From Caldilineales bacterium (lineage in GTDB: Bacteria > Chloroflexota > Anaerolineae > JAAEKA01): a stretch of 47,173 nucleotides of DNA. Positions 1 through 8,357 of the stretch are shown here, piece after piece. The notes beneath the pieces are model-generated. The model saw only the letters and a program-made list of their open reading frames with translations, was not told where the DNA came from and made no database searches. Location: positions 1-47,173 of the forward strand of contig JANWYQ010000135.1 in the NCBI GenBank assembly GCA_025055015.1, read 5' to 3'. The position numbers and the translations under genes are program-made. Every line of letters begins with the position of its first letter. Position 1 is the stretch's first letter.

Positions 1-1274
1 CCTCGGTACACGTAGCCGCCGGTGACCGAACATCCCTGCTCGTGGTCGTATTCGGCCACAGGCAACGTCAGGCCGCCGCGGTCGCAGGCCTCGGCGTTGT
101 AGCAGTGGCTGCCCTCCATGACCTTCCAGCCGTAGTTCACCCCGCCGCGAGAGCCGGCCGGCAGGAAGTTGATCTCCTCCCACCGGTTCTGCCCCACATC
201 GCCGATGTAGAGGTCGCCGGTGACGCGGTCGAAGGAGAAGCGCCAGGGATTGCGCAGGCCGTAGGCCCAGATCTCCGGCCGCGCGTTGGCCGAGCCGACG
301 AAGGGGTTGTCGGCCGGCGCTGCGTAGCCGCTCTCGGCGTCCACGTATAGGCGCAGCAGCTTGCCCAGCAGGGTGTCTAGGCGCTGGGCGTTGTTCCAGG
401 GGTCGCCCGCCGAGCCGCCGTCGCCTAGCCCGGCGTAGAGCATGCCATCCGGCCCAAAGGCGATCATGCCGCCGTTGTGGTTGTCGGCCGGCTGGACCTG
501 GCGCAACAGCACCGCCTCGCTGCTGGGATCGGCGGCCGTGCGGTCCGGGATGGCCTGGAAACGGGAGATCACCGTGTCGCCCTCCCGATCGGTGTAGTAC
601 ACGAAGAGCCACCCGTTCTGGGCGAAGCGGGGATGGAAGGCCAGCCCCAGCAGCCCCTGCTCCGAGGCGCTGCTGCCCACCCGCGCCTGGATGTCCAAGA
701 AGACCAGCCGGGAGCCCGTGGCCGGCTCCACCACCCAGATGCGGCCGGGCCGCTCCACCACGAAGAGCCGCCGGCTGCCGTCGCCTGCGTGGGTGGCGAA
801 CACCGGCTGCTGCAGCCCCTCCACCCGCTTCTCCAAGCCCAGGCTGAGCTGACCCAGGTCAACGGCCGGCAGCGGGGTCGGGGTGGCGGTCGGCCGGGGG
901 GAGGGCGTCGGCGTGGGCGAGGGCATGGCCGTGGGTGTGGCCGTGGGCAGGGGCGTGGGTGTCTCGGTCGAGGGGGGCGGCAGAGAGCCGGTGGGGCTCG
1001 GCAGCGCCTCGGTAGGCGTTGGCACAAGCGTGGGAAGCGCGGTGGGCGACGGCGTGGCGGTAGCAGTGGCCGTAGGCGAGGCCACCGCCACGATGGGCGG
1101 CAAGGGCAGGGTCGGCAACGGCGTAGGGGTCTCCGGCGACCCGCCGCAGGCGGCCAGCGCGGCCAGAAGCATGGGCGCTGCCCAGAGGAAGGGACACCGC
1201 CTGGTGGTTGCCGCTTGCCAGAGGCGGCGGAGGGTGCGGAGAACGGTCGGCGGCCGGTGCGGGTGCGGGGTCAT
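1..1274 (-). CDS. PQQ-dependent sugar dehydrogenase lipoprotein (partial, C-terminus off window)
   Basis: This is a soluble glucose/sorbosone dehydrogenase-type six-bladed propeller that would oxidise sugars or aldoses with PQQ outside the membrane. The ORF track omits it because it has no stop inside the window. I translated 424 codons from the ATG at 1274. A signal segment ends in a lipobox (LAAC, Cys about residue 43), followed by a Pro/Thr-rich linker of roughly residues 49-130 (TPTPLP, SPTPTPSP). The propeller begins with GLEKRVEGLQQPVFATHAGD and carries family motifs GLLGLAFHP, NHNGG, YAGLGDGG, GLRNPWRFSFD and DLYIGDVGQN. The start codon overlaps the stop of the HEAT gene (TGATG), so translation is probably coupled. 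PQQ use is family inference. The linker suggests it is held away from the membrane. An internal ATG (codon 35) would give a shorter signal peptide. Confidence 0.88.
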   Translation of the reverse strand, partial: MTPHPHRPPTVLRTLRRLWQAATTRRCPFLWAAPMLLAALAACGGSPETPTPLPTLPLPPIVAVASPTATATATPSPTALPTLVPTPTEALPSPTGSLPPPSTETPTPLPTATPTAMPSPTPTPSPRPTATPTPLPAVDLGQLSLGLEKRVEGLQQPVFATHAGDGSRRLFVVERPGRIWVVEPATGSRLVFLDIQARVGSSASEQGLLGLAFHPRFAQNGWLFVYYTDREGDTVISRFQAIPDRTAADPSSEAVLLRQVQPADNHNGGMIAFGPDGMLYAGLGDGGSAGDPWNNAQRLDTLLGKLLRLYVDAESGYAAPADNPFVGSANARPEIWAYGLRNPWRFSFDRVTGDLYIGDVGQNRWEEINFLPAGSRGGVNYGWKVMEGSHCYNAEACDRGGLTLPVAEYDHEQGCSVTGGYVYR

Positions 1275-2056
1275 CACGCCTCTTTCAGTGGCTCTGCAGC
1301 CGATGGCTCGTCCTGCGCCGACTCCTCCGCGTCAGGTCCAGCCGGCTCTGCTACCTCCGCGAGAGGGGCCACGACAGGTTGAGGCAGCCGCCTGAGGGCC
1401 TGAGCTACCGCCTCGCGCACCCAAGGGATCTGCTCGCCGTCGGCTGCCAGCCGCTCTAGCGCCTCGCGCGCCGCCTGGCCACCCCAGCGGCCCAGGGCCA
1501 AGGCCGCCGCACGGCGCACGGCGGGCTCCGGGTCGCTCAACAGGCCCAGCAGGGGCGTCTCGACGTCCGGCGGCGCCGGCTGGGCCTTCTCGACGGGGGG
1601 CGGGCTCCAGCGGGCCAGGGCCTCGGCCGCGCTCTGGCGCACCACGGAGTGGGGGCTGCCCAGGGCCTGGACCAGGAGCGCCAGGGCCTCCGGCTGGGGA
1701 GGAAGCAGGCCCAAGGCGTCGGCTGCCGCGGCCTGAGCCTGGGGGTCGGCGCCGGACAGCGCGGCCAACAGCGCCTGGCGCGCGGCGCCGGATCCGCTGC
1801 GCGCCAGGGCCGCCGCAGCCTCCCAGCGCAGCATCGGATCGGGGTCGGCCAGGGCCTGGGCCAGGGCCTTCACCCCCTTGCCGCCCAGGTTGCGCACGCC
1901 CAGCCCCTCGGCAGCCAGCCAGCGGTGGCCGGGGCGGCCGCTCTGCAGCCCCTGCAGCAGTTCAGCCTGCTGGGCGGCGCTCAGCCGAGGGCCGTCGGCG
2001 TCCGGCGGCGTCCCCAGCCCGGCCAACCACGCCCGAAGGCGATCCAACCAGTTCAA
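1274..2056 (-). CDS. HEAT-repeat protein
   Basis: About 260 aa. The ORF-track start at 2263 is too long, because the first 69 codons overlap the upstream membrane protein in another frame. I choose the TTG at 2056, giving LNWLDRLRAWLAG. It has GGAGG seven bases upstream and overlaps the upstream stop as TTGA. The body is a run of ~31-residue helical pairs typical of HEAT/PBS-lyase repeats: ALADPDPMLRWEAAAALAR, ALGSPHSVVRQSAAEALAR and LLSDPEPAVRRAAALALGR. An acidic, low-complexity tail follows. It lacks a signal peptide, so it is probably a cytoplasmic protein-protein interaction scaffold. Partner and function are unknown. It sits between a membrane protein and a secreted dehydrogenase in the same run of genes. 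Confidence 0.85.
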   Translation of the reverse strand: MNWLDRLRAWLAGLGTPPDADGPRLSAAQQAELLQGLQSGRPGHRWLAAEGLGVRNLGGKGVKALAQALADPDPMLRWEAAAALARSGSGAARQALLAALSGADPQAQAAAADALGLLPPQPEALALLVQALGSPHSVVRQSAAEALARWSPPPVEKAQPAPPDVETPLLGLLSDPEPAVRRAAALALGRWGGQAAREALERLAADGEQIPWVREAVAQALRRLPQPVVAPLAEVAEPAGPDAEESAQDEPSAAEPLKEA

Positions 2057-2463
2057 CGCTGTTCCTCCAGCAGGACACTCTGCGGCGCCAAAAAGAGCAT
2101 CCGAGTTTGATCTTGCAGCAGCACGTAGAGGATGGCGCCCCCTGCCACCGTGCCCAGCGGCACAAAGGGGATGCGAAAGACAGCGGTGATCATGGCCGCC
2201 GTGCGGGCCCAGGGCTTGATCTGCCACAGCCCCCAGCCCAGGGCCAGGTTGAGCGCGGCCCACAGCCCCAAGCCGCCGGCCACGGCCAGCAGGCCGCCCG
2301 CCAGCAGCCAGCCGGGCAGCCGCGCCAGCAGCGCGCTGGCGCCGGTCGCCCTGGCCGTCAGCGCAACCACCACAGCGCTGATGGCCAGCACCAGGTAGAG
2401 CCCACCCTCCATCAGGTGGTAGGCCGCGATGACGTTGACCTTGGTCTCGGTGTCGAAGCGCAT
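2053..2463 (-). CDS. small integral membrane protein, hypothetical
   Basis: This 136-residue protein is dominated by three or four hydrophobic stretches: roughly 11-37 (ending AISAVVVALTA), 50-80 (GWLLAGGLLAVAGGLGLWAA, then NLALGWGLW) and 88-118 (MITAVFRIPFVPLGTVAGGA). The short N-terminus is MRFDTETKVNVIAAYHLMEG. I do not recognise the family with confidence. It ends by overlapping the TTG start of the HEAT-repeat gene, so the two are likely co-translated. It follows the LivJ-like gene by 55 bases in the same direction. Confidence 0.75.
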   Translation of the reverse strand: MRFDTETKVNVIAAYHLMEGGLYLVLAISAVVVALTARATGASALLARLPGWLLAGGLLAVAGGLGLWAALNLALGWGLWQIKPWARTAAMITAVFRIPFVPLGTVAGGAILYVLLQDQTRMLFLAPQSVLLEEQR

Positions 2464-2518
2464 GGGGTCCTTGTGGTTGGCCGACCGCTGCTCGTGGGCG
2501 CCGCCGGCTGACTGCCGA

Positions 2519-3649
2519 TCACGGGCTCACCTGCACGAAAGCATTGTCCTTTACCTGGAAGATGTAGACGGTGGGGTTGGCCACATCTCCTCGCTGGTCG
2601 AAGGTAAGCCGGCCCACCAAGGTCTCCACCGTCGCTCCCCGCAGGGCGTCTGCGATCTGGCGCGCGTCCAACGACTTGGCCCGGGCTGCGCCCTCGGCCA
2701 GCACCATCATGGCGCTGAAGCCATTGACGGAGTAGGTGTCGGGGTTGCGGAACTCCACCGCCTGGTAGTCCTTGATCCACTGGGCGTCGGCCACGCTCTG
2801 GGGGCTGGGCGCGAAGGCGCTGACGTACATCCCCTCGGCCGCGCCGCCCGCCTCGTCAATGGTGGCCGCCAGAAAGGCGCCGTCGGAGGCCAGCATGGGC
2901 GCCGTCACGCCGGCCTGCACCAGCGCAGCGCGCAGGTACGGGGCCTCGATCTCGTAGCCGGCATAGAAGATGGCATCGGCTGCGGCCTGCTGCACCGCGG
3001 CCACCTCGGCGTCGTAGCGCTCCTGCCCCTCGGCCACCTGGCGGGTGAGCACTACCTCGGCCCCGCGCTGGGCCAGCGCGGCAGCGATCTCTCGGGCCAA
3101 GCCCACGCCGTACTCGGTGTCGTTATGGAGGACGGCCACGCGCCGCGCGCCCAGCCGGTCCACCAGGAAGTCGGCGGCCACCCGGGCCTGCACGGCGTCG
3201 TTGGCGTTCACCCGAAAGAAGTTGCGGTAGCCGCGCTGGGTGATAGAGACCTCGGACGCCGTGGGAGTGACCACGATCAGCGGCAGGTCCTTGTAGACCT
3301 CCATGGCGGCTAGGGTTTGCCCGCTGTTGTAGTGGCCAATAACGCCCAGCACCCGCTGGCCGCCGGCCACGGCCGCACGGATCTCCTCGGCCACGGCCAG
3401 GGCCACCTCCGAGTCGGACTCGTCGTCCATGGGCACCACCTTGACCGCATAGCCCAGGACGCCGCCGGCGCGGTTGAGCCGGGCTGCGGCCAGACGCGCG
3501 CCGCCCAGCACCGTCTGACCGCCGTTAGCCTGAAACCCGCTTAGCGGCGCGGCCACGTAGACGATGACCTCCTCGGTGGGCTCGCCCCCGCGGGTGCAGC
3601 CGGCCAGCGCCAAACAGGTCAGTAACAGCACAACCAGCAATCTTCGCAT
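2519..3649 (-). CDS. LivJ-type ABC transporter substrate-binding lipoprotein
   Basis: This 376-aa periplasmic-binding protein of the branched-chain amino acid/amide family (Peripla_BP_6) is expected to capture a small ligand outside the membrane. The N-terminus MRRLLVVLLLTCLALAGC is a compact lipoprotein signal with lipobox LAGC. The mature part begins VIVYVAAPLSGFQANGGQTV, the usual first beta strand and ligand loop. It continues with family-like segments GVIGHYNSGQTLAAMEVYKD, LPLIVVTPTASE and DFLVDRLGARRVAVLHNDTEYG. AAGGAG lies upstream of the ATG. No permease or ATPase partners (LivHMGF) are nearby, so it may be an orphan receptor or use a transporter encoded elsewhere. The ligand cannot be deduced. 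Confidence 0.9.
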   Translation of the reverse strand: MRRLLVVLLLTCLALAGCTRGGEPTEEVIVYVAAPLSGFQANGGQTVLGGARLAAARLNRAGGVLGYAVKVVPMDDESDSEVALAVAEEIRAAVAGGQRVLGVIGHYNSGQTLAAMEVYKDLPLIVVTPTASEVSITQRGYRNFFRVNANDAVQARVAADFLVDRLGARRVAVLHNDTEYGVGLAREIAAALAQRGAEVVLTRQVAEGQERYDAEVAAVQQAAADAIFYAGYEIEAPYLRAALVQAGVTAPMLASDGAFLAATIDEAGGAAEGMYVSAFAPSPQSVADAQWIKDYQAVEFRNPDTYSVNGFSAMMVLAEGAARAKSLDARQIADALRGATVETLVGRLTFDQRGDVANPTVYIFQVKDNAFVQVSP

Positions 3650-3687
3650 GAAGATGTAGCTCCTTAAAGCGTTAACCGGTGATCGGT

Positions 3688-4533
3688 CTACTTGCCCGGT
3701 CCCAAGGTGCGGTAGTCGTAGATCTCGTTGATAGAGTCCACCAGGTCCTGCAGCCCGGCGACCTCGTCGGAGATGTCGGCGCGCAGCCGCTCGGCGCGGT
3801 CGCTGTCTATCTCCTTGCTGCCCACCAGCAAGAGCTGGCTGTAGACGGTGCCCAGCGCTGCCAGGGAGCTGTCCAGCCGCAGCTCGGCCCGCTGCATGCG
3901 GCTGTCCAGCTCGGCGATGCTCTCGGCCAGGCGGCGCTTGTCAGCCAGGGTGACCTCCAGCTGCTGGCGGACCCGTGGGTCCTGCTCGGTGCGCAGGCGG
4001 CTCTCTAGCCGCGGGATGCTCTGCTTCAGATCCTCGCGGTCGGCCTCGATGATGGGGTCGTTGCGGTAGGCGTCCAGCCGGCGGGCCAGCCGCACCATGT
4101 AGCCGATCCAGTCGTAGATGCCGTCGGCGGTGCGCTGCAGGCGGTCCTTGAGCGCGCCGTCGGCCTGCGCCGCCACGGCCTCCTTGATCTGCTCGTGGTA
4201 CTCCTGGGCCCGGCGCAGCTTCTCCTGCAGGCGGCGATCCCGCAGGCTGGTGATGTTGTACTCCTGGCGAAAGAGATCCTCCACCGCCCTGGCCACCTCC
4301 TGGCGGTCCGTCAGGGTGCTGGCCACCAGCGCGGCCACGGCCAGCCCGCCCAGCAGCAGCCAGGTCCACCCGCCCCACCAGGGCAGCAGCGTGGGCAGCG
4401 GATGGGGCAGGAAGAAGGCCAGCAGGATAGCGCCCGCCAGGATGATGGCGTTCTCCAGGCGAAAAAAGGCCCGCTCCAGGATGGCCCGGCGGGCCCTGCG
4501 CTCGATGGTCTCGTGGATGGACGGGGCGGGCAT
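3688..4533 (-). CDS. membrane-anchored coiled-coil protein, unknown family
   Basis: 281 aa. An N-terminal amphipathic region (residues 1-25, ETIERRARRAILERAFFRLE) precedes two membrane helices (about 28-44, AIILAGAILLAFFLPH, and 52-71, WTWLLLGGLAVAALVAS). The rest, residues ~75-270, is a long charged helical domain with heptad-like stretches (LRDRRLQEKLRRAQEYHEQI, ESIAELDSRMQRAELRLDSS). It would therefore sit on the cytoplasmic face, where PspA also acts. The ATG overlaps the stop of the VWA gene (TGATG), so production is coupled to it. I do not recognise a named family. It is the last tightly coupled member of the pspA cluster, with 38 bases between it and the next gene. Confidence 0.82.
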   Translation of the reverse strand: MPAPSIHETIERRARRAILERAFFRLENAIILAGAILLAFFLPHPLPTLLPWWGGWTWLLLGGLAVAALVASTLTDRQEVARAVEDLFRQEYNITSLRDRRLQEKLRRAQEYHEQIKEAVAAQADGALKDRLQRTADGIYDWIGYMVRLARRLDAYRNDPIIEADREDLKQSIPRLESRLRTEQDPRVRQQLEVTLADKRRLAESIAELDSRMQRAELRLDSSLAALGTVYSQLLLVGSKEIDSDRAERLRADISDEVAGLQDLVDSINEIYDYRTLGPGK

Positions 4534-6299
4534 CAGAAGTACGTGCTCAACAGGCGATAGAGCTGACGGATGGTCTCCAGGTCGCCGGTGCGCACCTGGC
4601 CGCCGCTGGCCTCAGCGATGGCCCGCAGCACCTGGTAGTCCGCGTCCTCGCCGAAGGCCACGGCGAAGATCACCACCGGCACGCCCGTTTGGTTGCCCTG
4701 TTCGATCTCCCGCACCAGCCGCGCCAGGGAAACCGTGGAGGAGTTCTCGCGGCCGTCGGTCATCACCACGATGGCGTTGATGCGCTCGGCGTCGCCCAGG
4801 CGCTGCAGCCGGCGATAGGCCGTCTGCACGCCGTCCAGCAGCGCAGTGCTGCCGCTGGCGTACATGGCCTCGATGGCAGCCTCCAGCCGGCTGCGGTTCT
4901 CGCCCAGCGGCGCCAGCTCCTCCACGTGGTGCACGGCACTGGCGAACTCCACCAGCCCCACCCGCTCCTCGTCGTTCTTAATCTGGGAGAGGAAGTCGCG
5001 CAGGGCTGCGCGAGCCGCCTCCAGCTTCTCGCCTTCCATGCTGCCGCTGGTGTCCACCACCAGGAAGATGTTGGTCTTGCGCTTGGTGTACTGCCAGGCG
5101 TTCTGCACCACCTCCACCACCGCCGGGCCGGGGATCTGCAGGGTGGTCTGGGGCTGGGCGGGGTCCGCGCCGTACTGCGGCGAGATGGCGCTGCCCTCCA
5201 GGGACAGGCTCAGGTCGGCGGGCCGGAAGCCGGCCTCCAGCACCAGCCGCTGGGCCTCGGGCGACAGCACGTAGTCGCGGAAGGCGGCGAAGGTGCGGCG
5301 CTGGTTGTCGGTGAGGGTGGGGAGCTCCAGCAGCGCCAAGGGGTGGTCGGCCCACAGGGTGCCCTCTGCGGGGTAGACGGCCACCAGGCGATTGCGGCCG
5401 GCGGCCAACGCGCGGTTGTAGGCCACCACCAGGTGCTCCTGCACCACGAAGGCGTCCAGGAAACGACTGCGCTCGTTGCGCAGCCGCTCCATGATGGCCG
5501 CCTCTCCCTCGCCGTAGAACCTGACCGTGCGCTCGATAGCGGTTACGTACTCCAGGGTGCTCGGCGCGGTGACGTCCTCCACGGTCAGCCCGCGCGTCTT
5601 GCCTGCGCCGGCGTAGAACTCGGCCAGGGTGGCCAGCAGGCCGCTGGCCTGGCTGGTGCTGGGGTGGCTCCAGCGGAAGTTGACGTCGGCTGCAGCCCGC
5701 TGCTGGATGGTCTGCCAGCCGATGGGCTGCTCCGGCCAGCCCAGGCCCCGCGCCACGTCCTCCCACATGGCGATGACCACGGGGCTGACGGCGAAGCGCA
5801 CGCTCTCGCCCACCAGGGAGGGGGGGATCGTCCCGGCCTCTACCTGGAGCTGCGCCAGCCAGCGGCGGTCAAGCTGGTCCAGCCAAAGGCCGGAGTCCGG
5901 CGCCATGGCCTGGAACTCCGGGTTGGCCAGGGCCCTCTCCACCATCAGGTCAGGAGCCATCTCCACCAGCCGCACCTGCATGAGCTGGCGGTCGGCGGTG
6001 CGCAGCCTCTGGGCGTTGAAGCGGTCCGCCAGGTCCCGCATCAGGCCGGCCTTCTCCGGCGAGTAGGCCACCGTCAGCGTGGCGCTGCGGGGGTCCTGCT
6101 GCTGGGCCGGCGCAGTGGGCCCCAGGTTGATGGACACGGTGGCCCGGAAGACCTCTAGGCCACTGACCAGGGCCGCGCACAGGCAGATGAGCGCTGCGGC
6201 GCCCACGAAGACGGCGATGGCGACGTTGCGCGAGCCCGCGCTGGAGGGCCTTTGCGACCGCGCAGACCTTCGACGCGCCGAGGAGTTGCGTGCAGCCAT
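4533..6299 (-). CDS. substrate-binding/VWA fusion, membrane-anchored
   Basis: 588 aa. The basic N-terminus is followed by a single hydrophobic helix (about 25-48, VAIAVFVGAAALICLCAALV) that acts as a signal anchor. Residues ~70-370 resemble a bacterial extracellular solute-binding protein (SATLTVAYSPEKAGLMRDLA, then WEDVARGLGWPEQPIGWQTI). Residues ~405-588 are a von Willebrand factor A domain with an intact MIDAS metal site: DTSGS at about 416-420, the Thr in GSTALLDG near 484, and MTDGRE near 513. The VWA part should bind a divalent metal and a protein or ligand outside the cell. The start follows AGGGGGACGCC, 10 bases after the preceding solute-binding gene. No ABC permease is encoded nearby, which argues against a simple transport role. 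Confidence 0.88.
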   Translation of the reverse strand: MAARNSSARRRSARSQRPSSAGSRNVAIAVFVGAAALICLCAALVSGLEVFRATVSINLGPTAPAQQQDPRSATLTVAYSPEKAGLMRDLADRFNAQRLRTADRQLMQVRLVEMAPDLMVERALANPEFQAMAPDSGLWLDQLDRRWLAQLQVEAGTIPPSLVGESVRFAVSPVVIAMWEDVARGLGWPEQPIGWQTIQQRAAADVNFRWSHPSTSQASGLLATLAEFYAGAGKTRGLTVEDVTAPSTLEYVTAIERTVRFYGEGEAAIMERLRNERSRFLDAFVVQEHLVVAYNRALAAGRNRLVAVYPAEGTLWADHPLALLELPTLTDNQRRTFAAFRDYVLSPEAQRLVLEAGFRPADLSLSLEGSAISPQYGADPAQPQTTLQIPGPAVVEVVQNAWQYTKRKTNIFLVVDTSGSMEGEKLEAARAALRDFLSQIKNDEERVGLVEFASAVHHVEELAPLGENRSRLEAAIEAMYASGSTALLDGVQTAYRRLQRLGDAERINAIVVMTDGRENSSTVSLARLVREIEQGNQTGVPVVIFAVAFGEDADYQVLRAIAEASGGQVRTGDLETIRQLYRLLSTYF

Positions 6300-6309
6300 G
6301 GCGTCCCCC

Positions 6310-7560
6310 TTAGCGACCTACGTTCAGATCGAACCAGCGCAGCAGGGCCAGCAGCACCTCCCGGTCCGGCGAGCGCATAGCGTCGGTGCGGGAGACGATG
6401 GGCACCACGCCTTGGCCGGCCCAGCGGGTGAAGGGGCTGTTGGGCTGGTCTACCGACACGGAGGGGTTTACCGGCCGCAGGCCGTAGCCCACGGCCTTCA
6501 CCTGCACCTCCGGCGACAGCAGGTAGCGCTGGAACTCCAAGGCCGCGTTTTTCTGCGCCGCGGTGGTCTCCGGGCCGATCCACACCGCGAAGGGGAAGTC
6601 GAACCAGGTGACGTACTTGGGATAGAAGACGGCCAGCGGCTCGCCCCAGCGGGTCTGGATGCCCTCCATGTTCTTCAGCAGGTCGGACTCCAGGAGCTGG
6701 CCGCCGTCGCCCTGGGAGTAGCCGAAGAGGGCGAAGTCCTCCGCGGTGTAGGCGCTGCCGCCGCTGAGGTCGGTGGTGCTGGCCATCAGCTCGCCCAGCC
6801 AGCGCTGAAAGTCGGGGTTGGTGACGTCGGCGGTGGTGATGGTGGTCTTGTCGTAGTACTCGCCGGCTGCGGCCACCATGGCGGCCAGGCCGCCCACGTT
6901 CTTGCGCGGGTTGGGCACCACCAGCTTGAAGAAGCCCCAGGCCGGGTCGCCGCCCAGCTCCGGCCAGCCGCCCTTGGCCGTGGCTGCGTCGTGGATGGCC
7001 CGCCAGTTGATGTCGCCGAACTTGGCCAGCAGGGCCTGGGCGCGGCTCTGGTACACCCCCCAGGCGAAGAGGCTGAGGGCGATGGGCCGCGCGCGGTACT
7101 CGCCGTCGGTGAGGAAGACGTCGCGGCCCAGCCGCTCCTTGTAGGCTGCGTTGGCCAGCTCTGTCAGGTAGCGGCTGTCGGGGATCCACACCGTGGGGAA
7201 GCGCTCCAGGGCCTTGCGCTCCTCCGCGGTCAGGGCCTGGGGGTCGGCGTCGGCCGGCAGCGCGCCGAACTCGTTGCGGTCGAACTTGCCCAGCGCGGCC
7301 AGGCCGTCCATGGCGATCACTTCCACCTGGATCGGGTTGCCGTCCAGCTCGCGCCGTTCGGCGTTAAACTGCTTGGCCGCCTCGTTGACCCAGTCGTAGA
7401 CGGGCAGCGCAGTCACCACCCGCACAGTGATCGGGCCACGCTGCTCCTGGCCCAGGGAGGGATTGGCCTGGTTGCCCAGGAGCCGCACCAGGGCCGCCGC
7501 CGCCACGATCAGCAGCGCCAGGGCGACGATGGCGAAGAAGATGGCGCGTGTGCGGTTCAT
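6310..7560 (-). CDS. extracellular solute-binding protein, membrane-anchored
   Basis: 416 aa from the ATG at 7560. The track uses a GTG one codon earlier, but the ATG overlaps the pspA stop as TGATG, the same coupling seen twice nearby. An N-terminal hydrophobic helix (AIFFAIVALALLIVAAAALV) has no lipobox or clear cleavage motif, so it is probably an uncleaved anchor. The mature region (ITVRVVTALPVYDWVNEAAK) and later segments (FPTVWIPDSRYLTELANAAY, AAQKNAALEFQRYLLSPEVQ) match the SBP_bac_11-like fold also present in the next gene's N-terminal half. The two look like paralogues, one with and one without a VWA domain. The ligand is unknown. Confidence 0.87.
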   Translation of the reverse strand: MNRTRAIFFAIVALALLIVAAAALVRLLGNQANPSLGQEQRGPITVRVVTALPVYDWVNEAAKQFNAERRELDGNPIQVEVIAMDGLAALGKFDRNEFGALPADADPQALTAEERKALERFPTVWIPDSRYLTELANAAYKERLGRDVFLTDGEYRARPIALSLFAWGVYQSRAQALLAKFGDINWRAIHDAATAKGGWPELGGDPAWGFFKLVVPNPRKNVGGLAAMVAAAGEYYDKTTITTADVTNPDFQRWLGELMASTTDLSGGSAYTAEDFALFGYSQGDGGQLLESDLLKNMEGIQTRWGEPLAVFYPKYVTWFDFPFAVWIGPETTAAQKNAALEFQRYLLSPEVQVKAVGYGLRPVNPSVSVDQPNSPFTRWAGQGVVPIVSRTDAMRSPDREVLLALLRWFDLNVGR

Positions 7561-8243
7561 CACCCCTCCGCTAGGCCGAGGCGGCGCTTGCGCTCGGCCA
7601 GCTGCGCGTCAATCGCGCTGCGCTCCAGCACCTCGTCCATCTGCTTGTCCAGGTTGGCGGCCAGCATCTCGCTCTCGGCCGAGGCGCGGTCCAGCCGGCT
7701 GCGGATGCTCTCGGCGATGCGCGCCACGTCCTGGTCCCGGCTGCCCACCAGGTCGTCCAAGCTCTTGATGGTGCGCACGCTGATCTCCTTGGCCTTGGCC
7801 AGGTCCAGCAGCGCCTGCAGCTCCTCCCGCTCCTGCTTGATGGTGGCCAGCTTGGCCTCCAGCTTCACCTTGGCGTCCAGCAGGCTCTGGTACTCCCGCT
7901 CTAGGCTGGCCAGCTGCTCGCTGTAGGCGTCCACGGTGCGCTGGGTGGAGTTGAGCTTGGCCTGGGCGGCCACCGCCAGCGACTCCTGGCCCTCCCGCAG
8001 GAAGATGTCAATGTTGCGGTCCAGCTCCGCCGCCTTGGCCTGGTACTCGTCTCGCTTGCGGCGGATGGTCTTCACCTGGCCGCCCACGGTGGCCACTGCG
8101 TCGTTGAGCGCCTCCAGGTTGTTCTCCACCTCGCGGATGTACTGGTTGATCACCGCGACGGAGTTGGACCTTAGGGCCTGGTCCACCAGGTAGTGCAGGT
8201 TCGCCTTGATCAGGATGTTCACCTTCTCCAACAGGGATGCCAT
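7560..8243 (-). CDS. pspA: PspA/IM30 family membrane-stress protein
   Basis: This 227-aa ESCRT-III-like protein would bind and remodel or seal the inner membrane under stress. The whole length is helical and coiled-coil: N-terminal amphipathic segment (MASLLEKVNILIKANLHYLV), then INQYIREVENNLEALNDAV and long charged helices (RKRDEYQAKAAELDRNIDIF, LEAKLATIKQEREELQALLD). The length matches the family (~220-230 aa). GAGGAGG lies about ten bases upstream of the ATG. It heads a tightly coupled cluster with two solute-binding proteins, a VWA domain and a membrane coiled-coil protein. Its job may be to report or repair envelope damage sensed by those proteins, which is inference. No PspF/PspBC homologues are visible, and I could not find a convincing promoter in front of it. 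Confidence 0.93.
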   Translation of the reverse strand: MASLLEKVNILIKANLHYLVDQALRSNSVAVINQYIREVENNLEALNDAVATVGGQVKTIRRKRDEYQAKAAELDRNIDIFLREGQESLAVAAQAKLNSTQRTVDAYSEQLASLEREYQSLLDAKVKLEAKLATIKQEREELQALLDLAKAKEISVRTIKSLDDLVGSRDQDVARIAESIRSRLDRASAESEMLAANLDKQMDEVLERSAIDAQLAERKRRLGLAEG

Positions 8244-8357
8244 CGTGGGGTTGCCTCCTCTCAGGGGTAGATCGCCAAGCTCCGTTTGGGAGCTGACCAG
8301 GTTAAGCTAGCCGTTCACAGCCAACTCTCGTCCGGAAAATCGTGTCCTCGCTGATAG

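Noticed and set aside
477-1382. 301-aa plus-strand ORF
   Set aside because: Its Arg/Gly-rich second half is the complement of the Pro/Thr linker of the PQQ dehydrogenase; the minus strand has the real protein.
4689-7926. Long plus-strand ORFs (489 aa and 615 aa) opposite the VWA and solute-binding genes
   Set aside because: They are GC-rich antisense shadows with His/Gln/Gly-rich composition and no domains; the minus-strand frames carry clear families.
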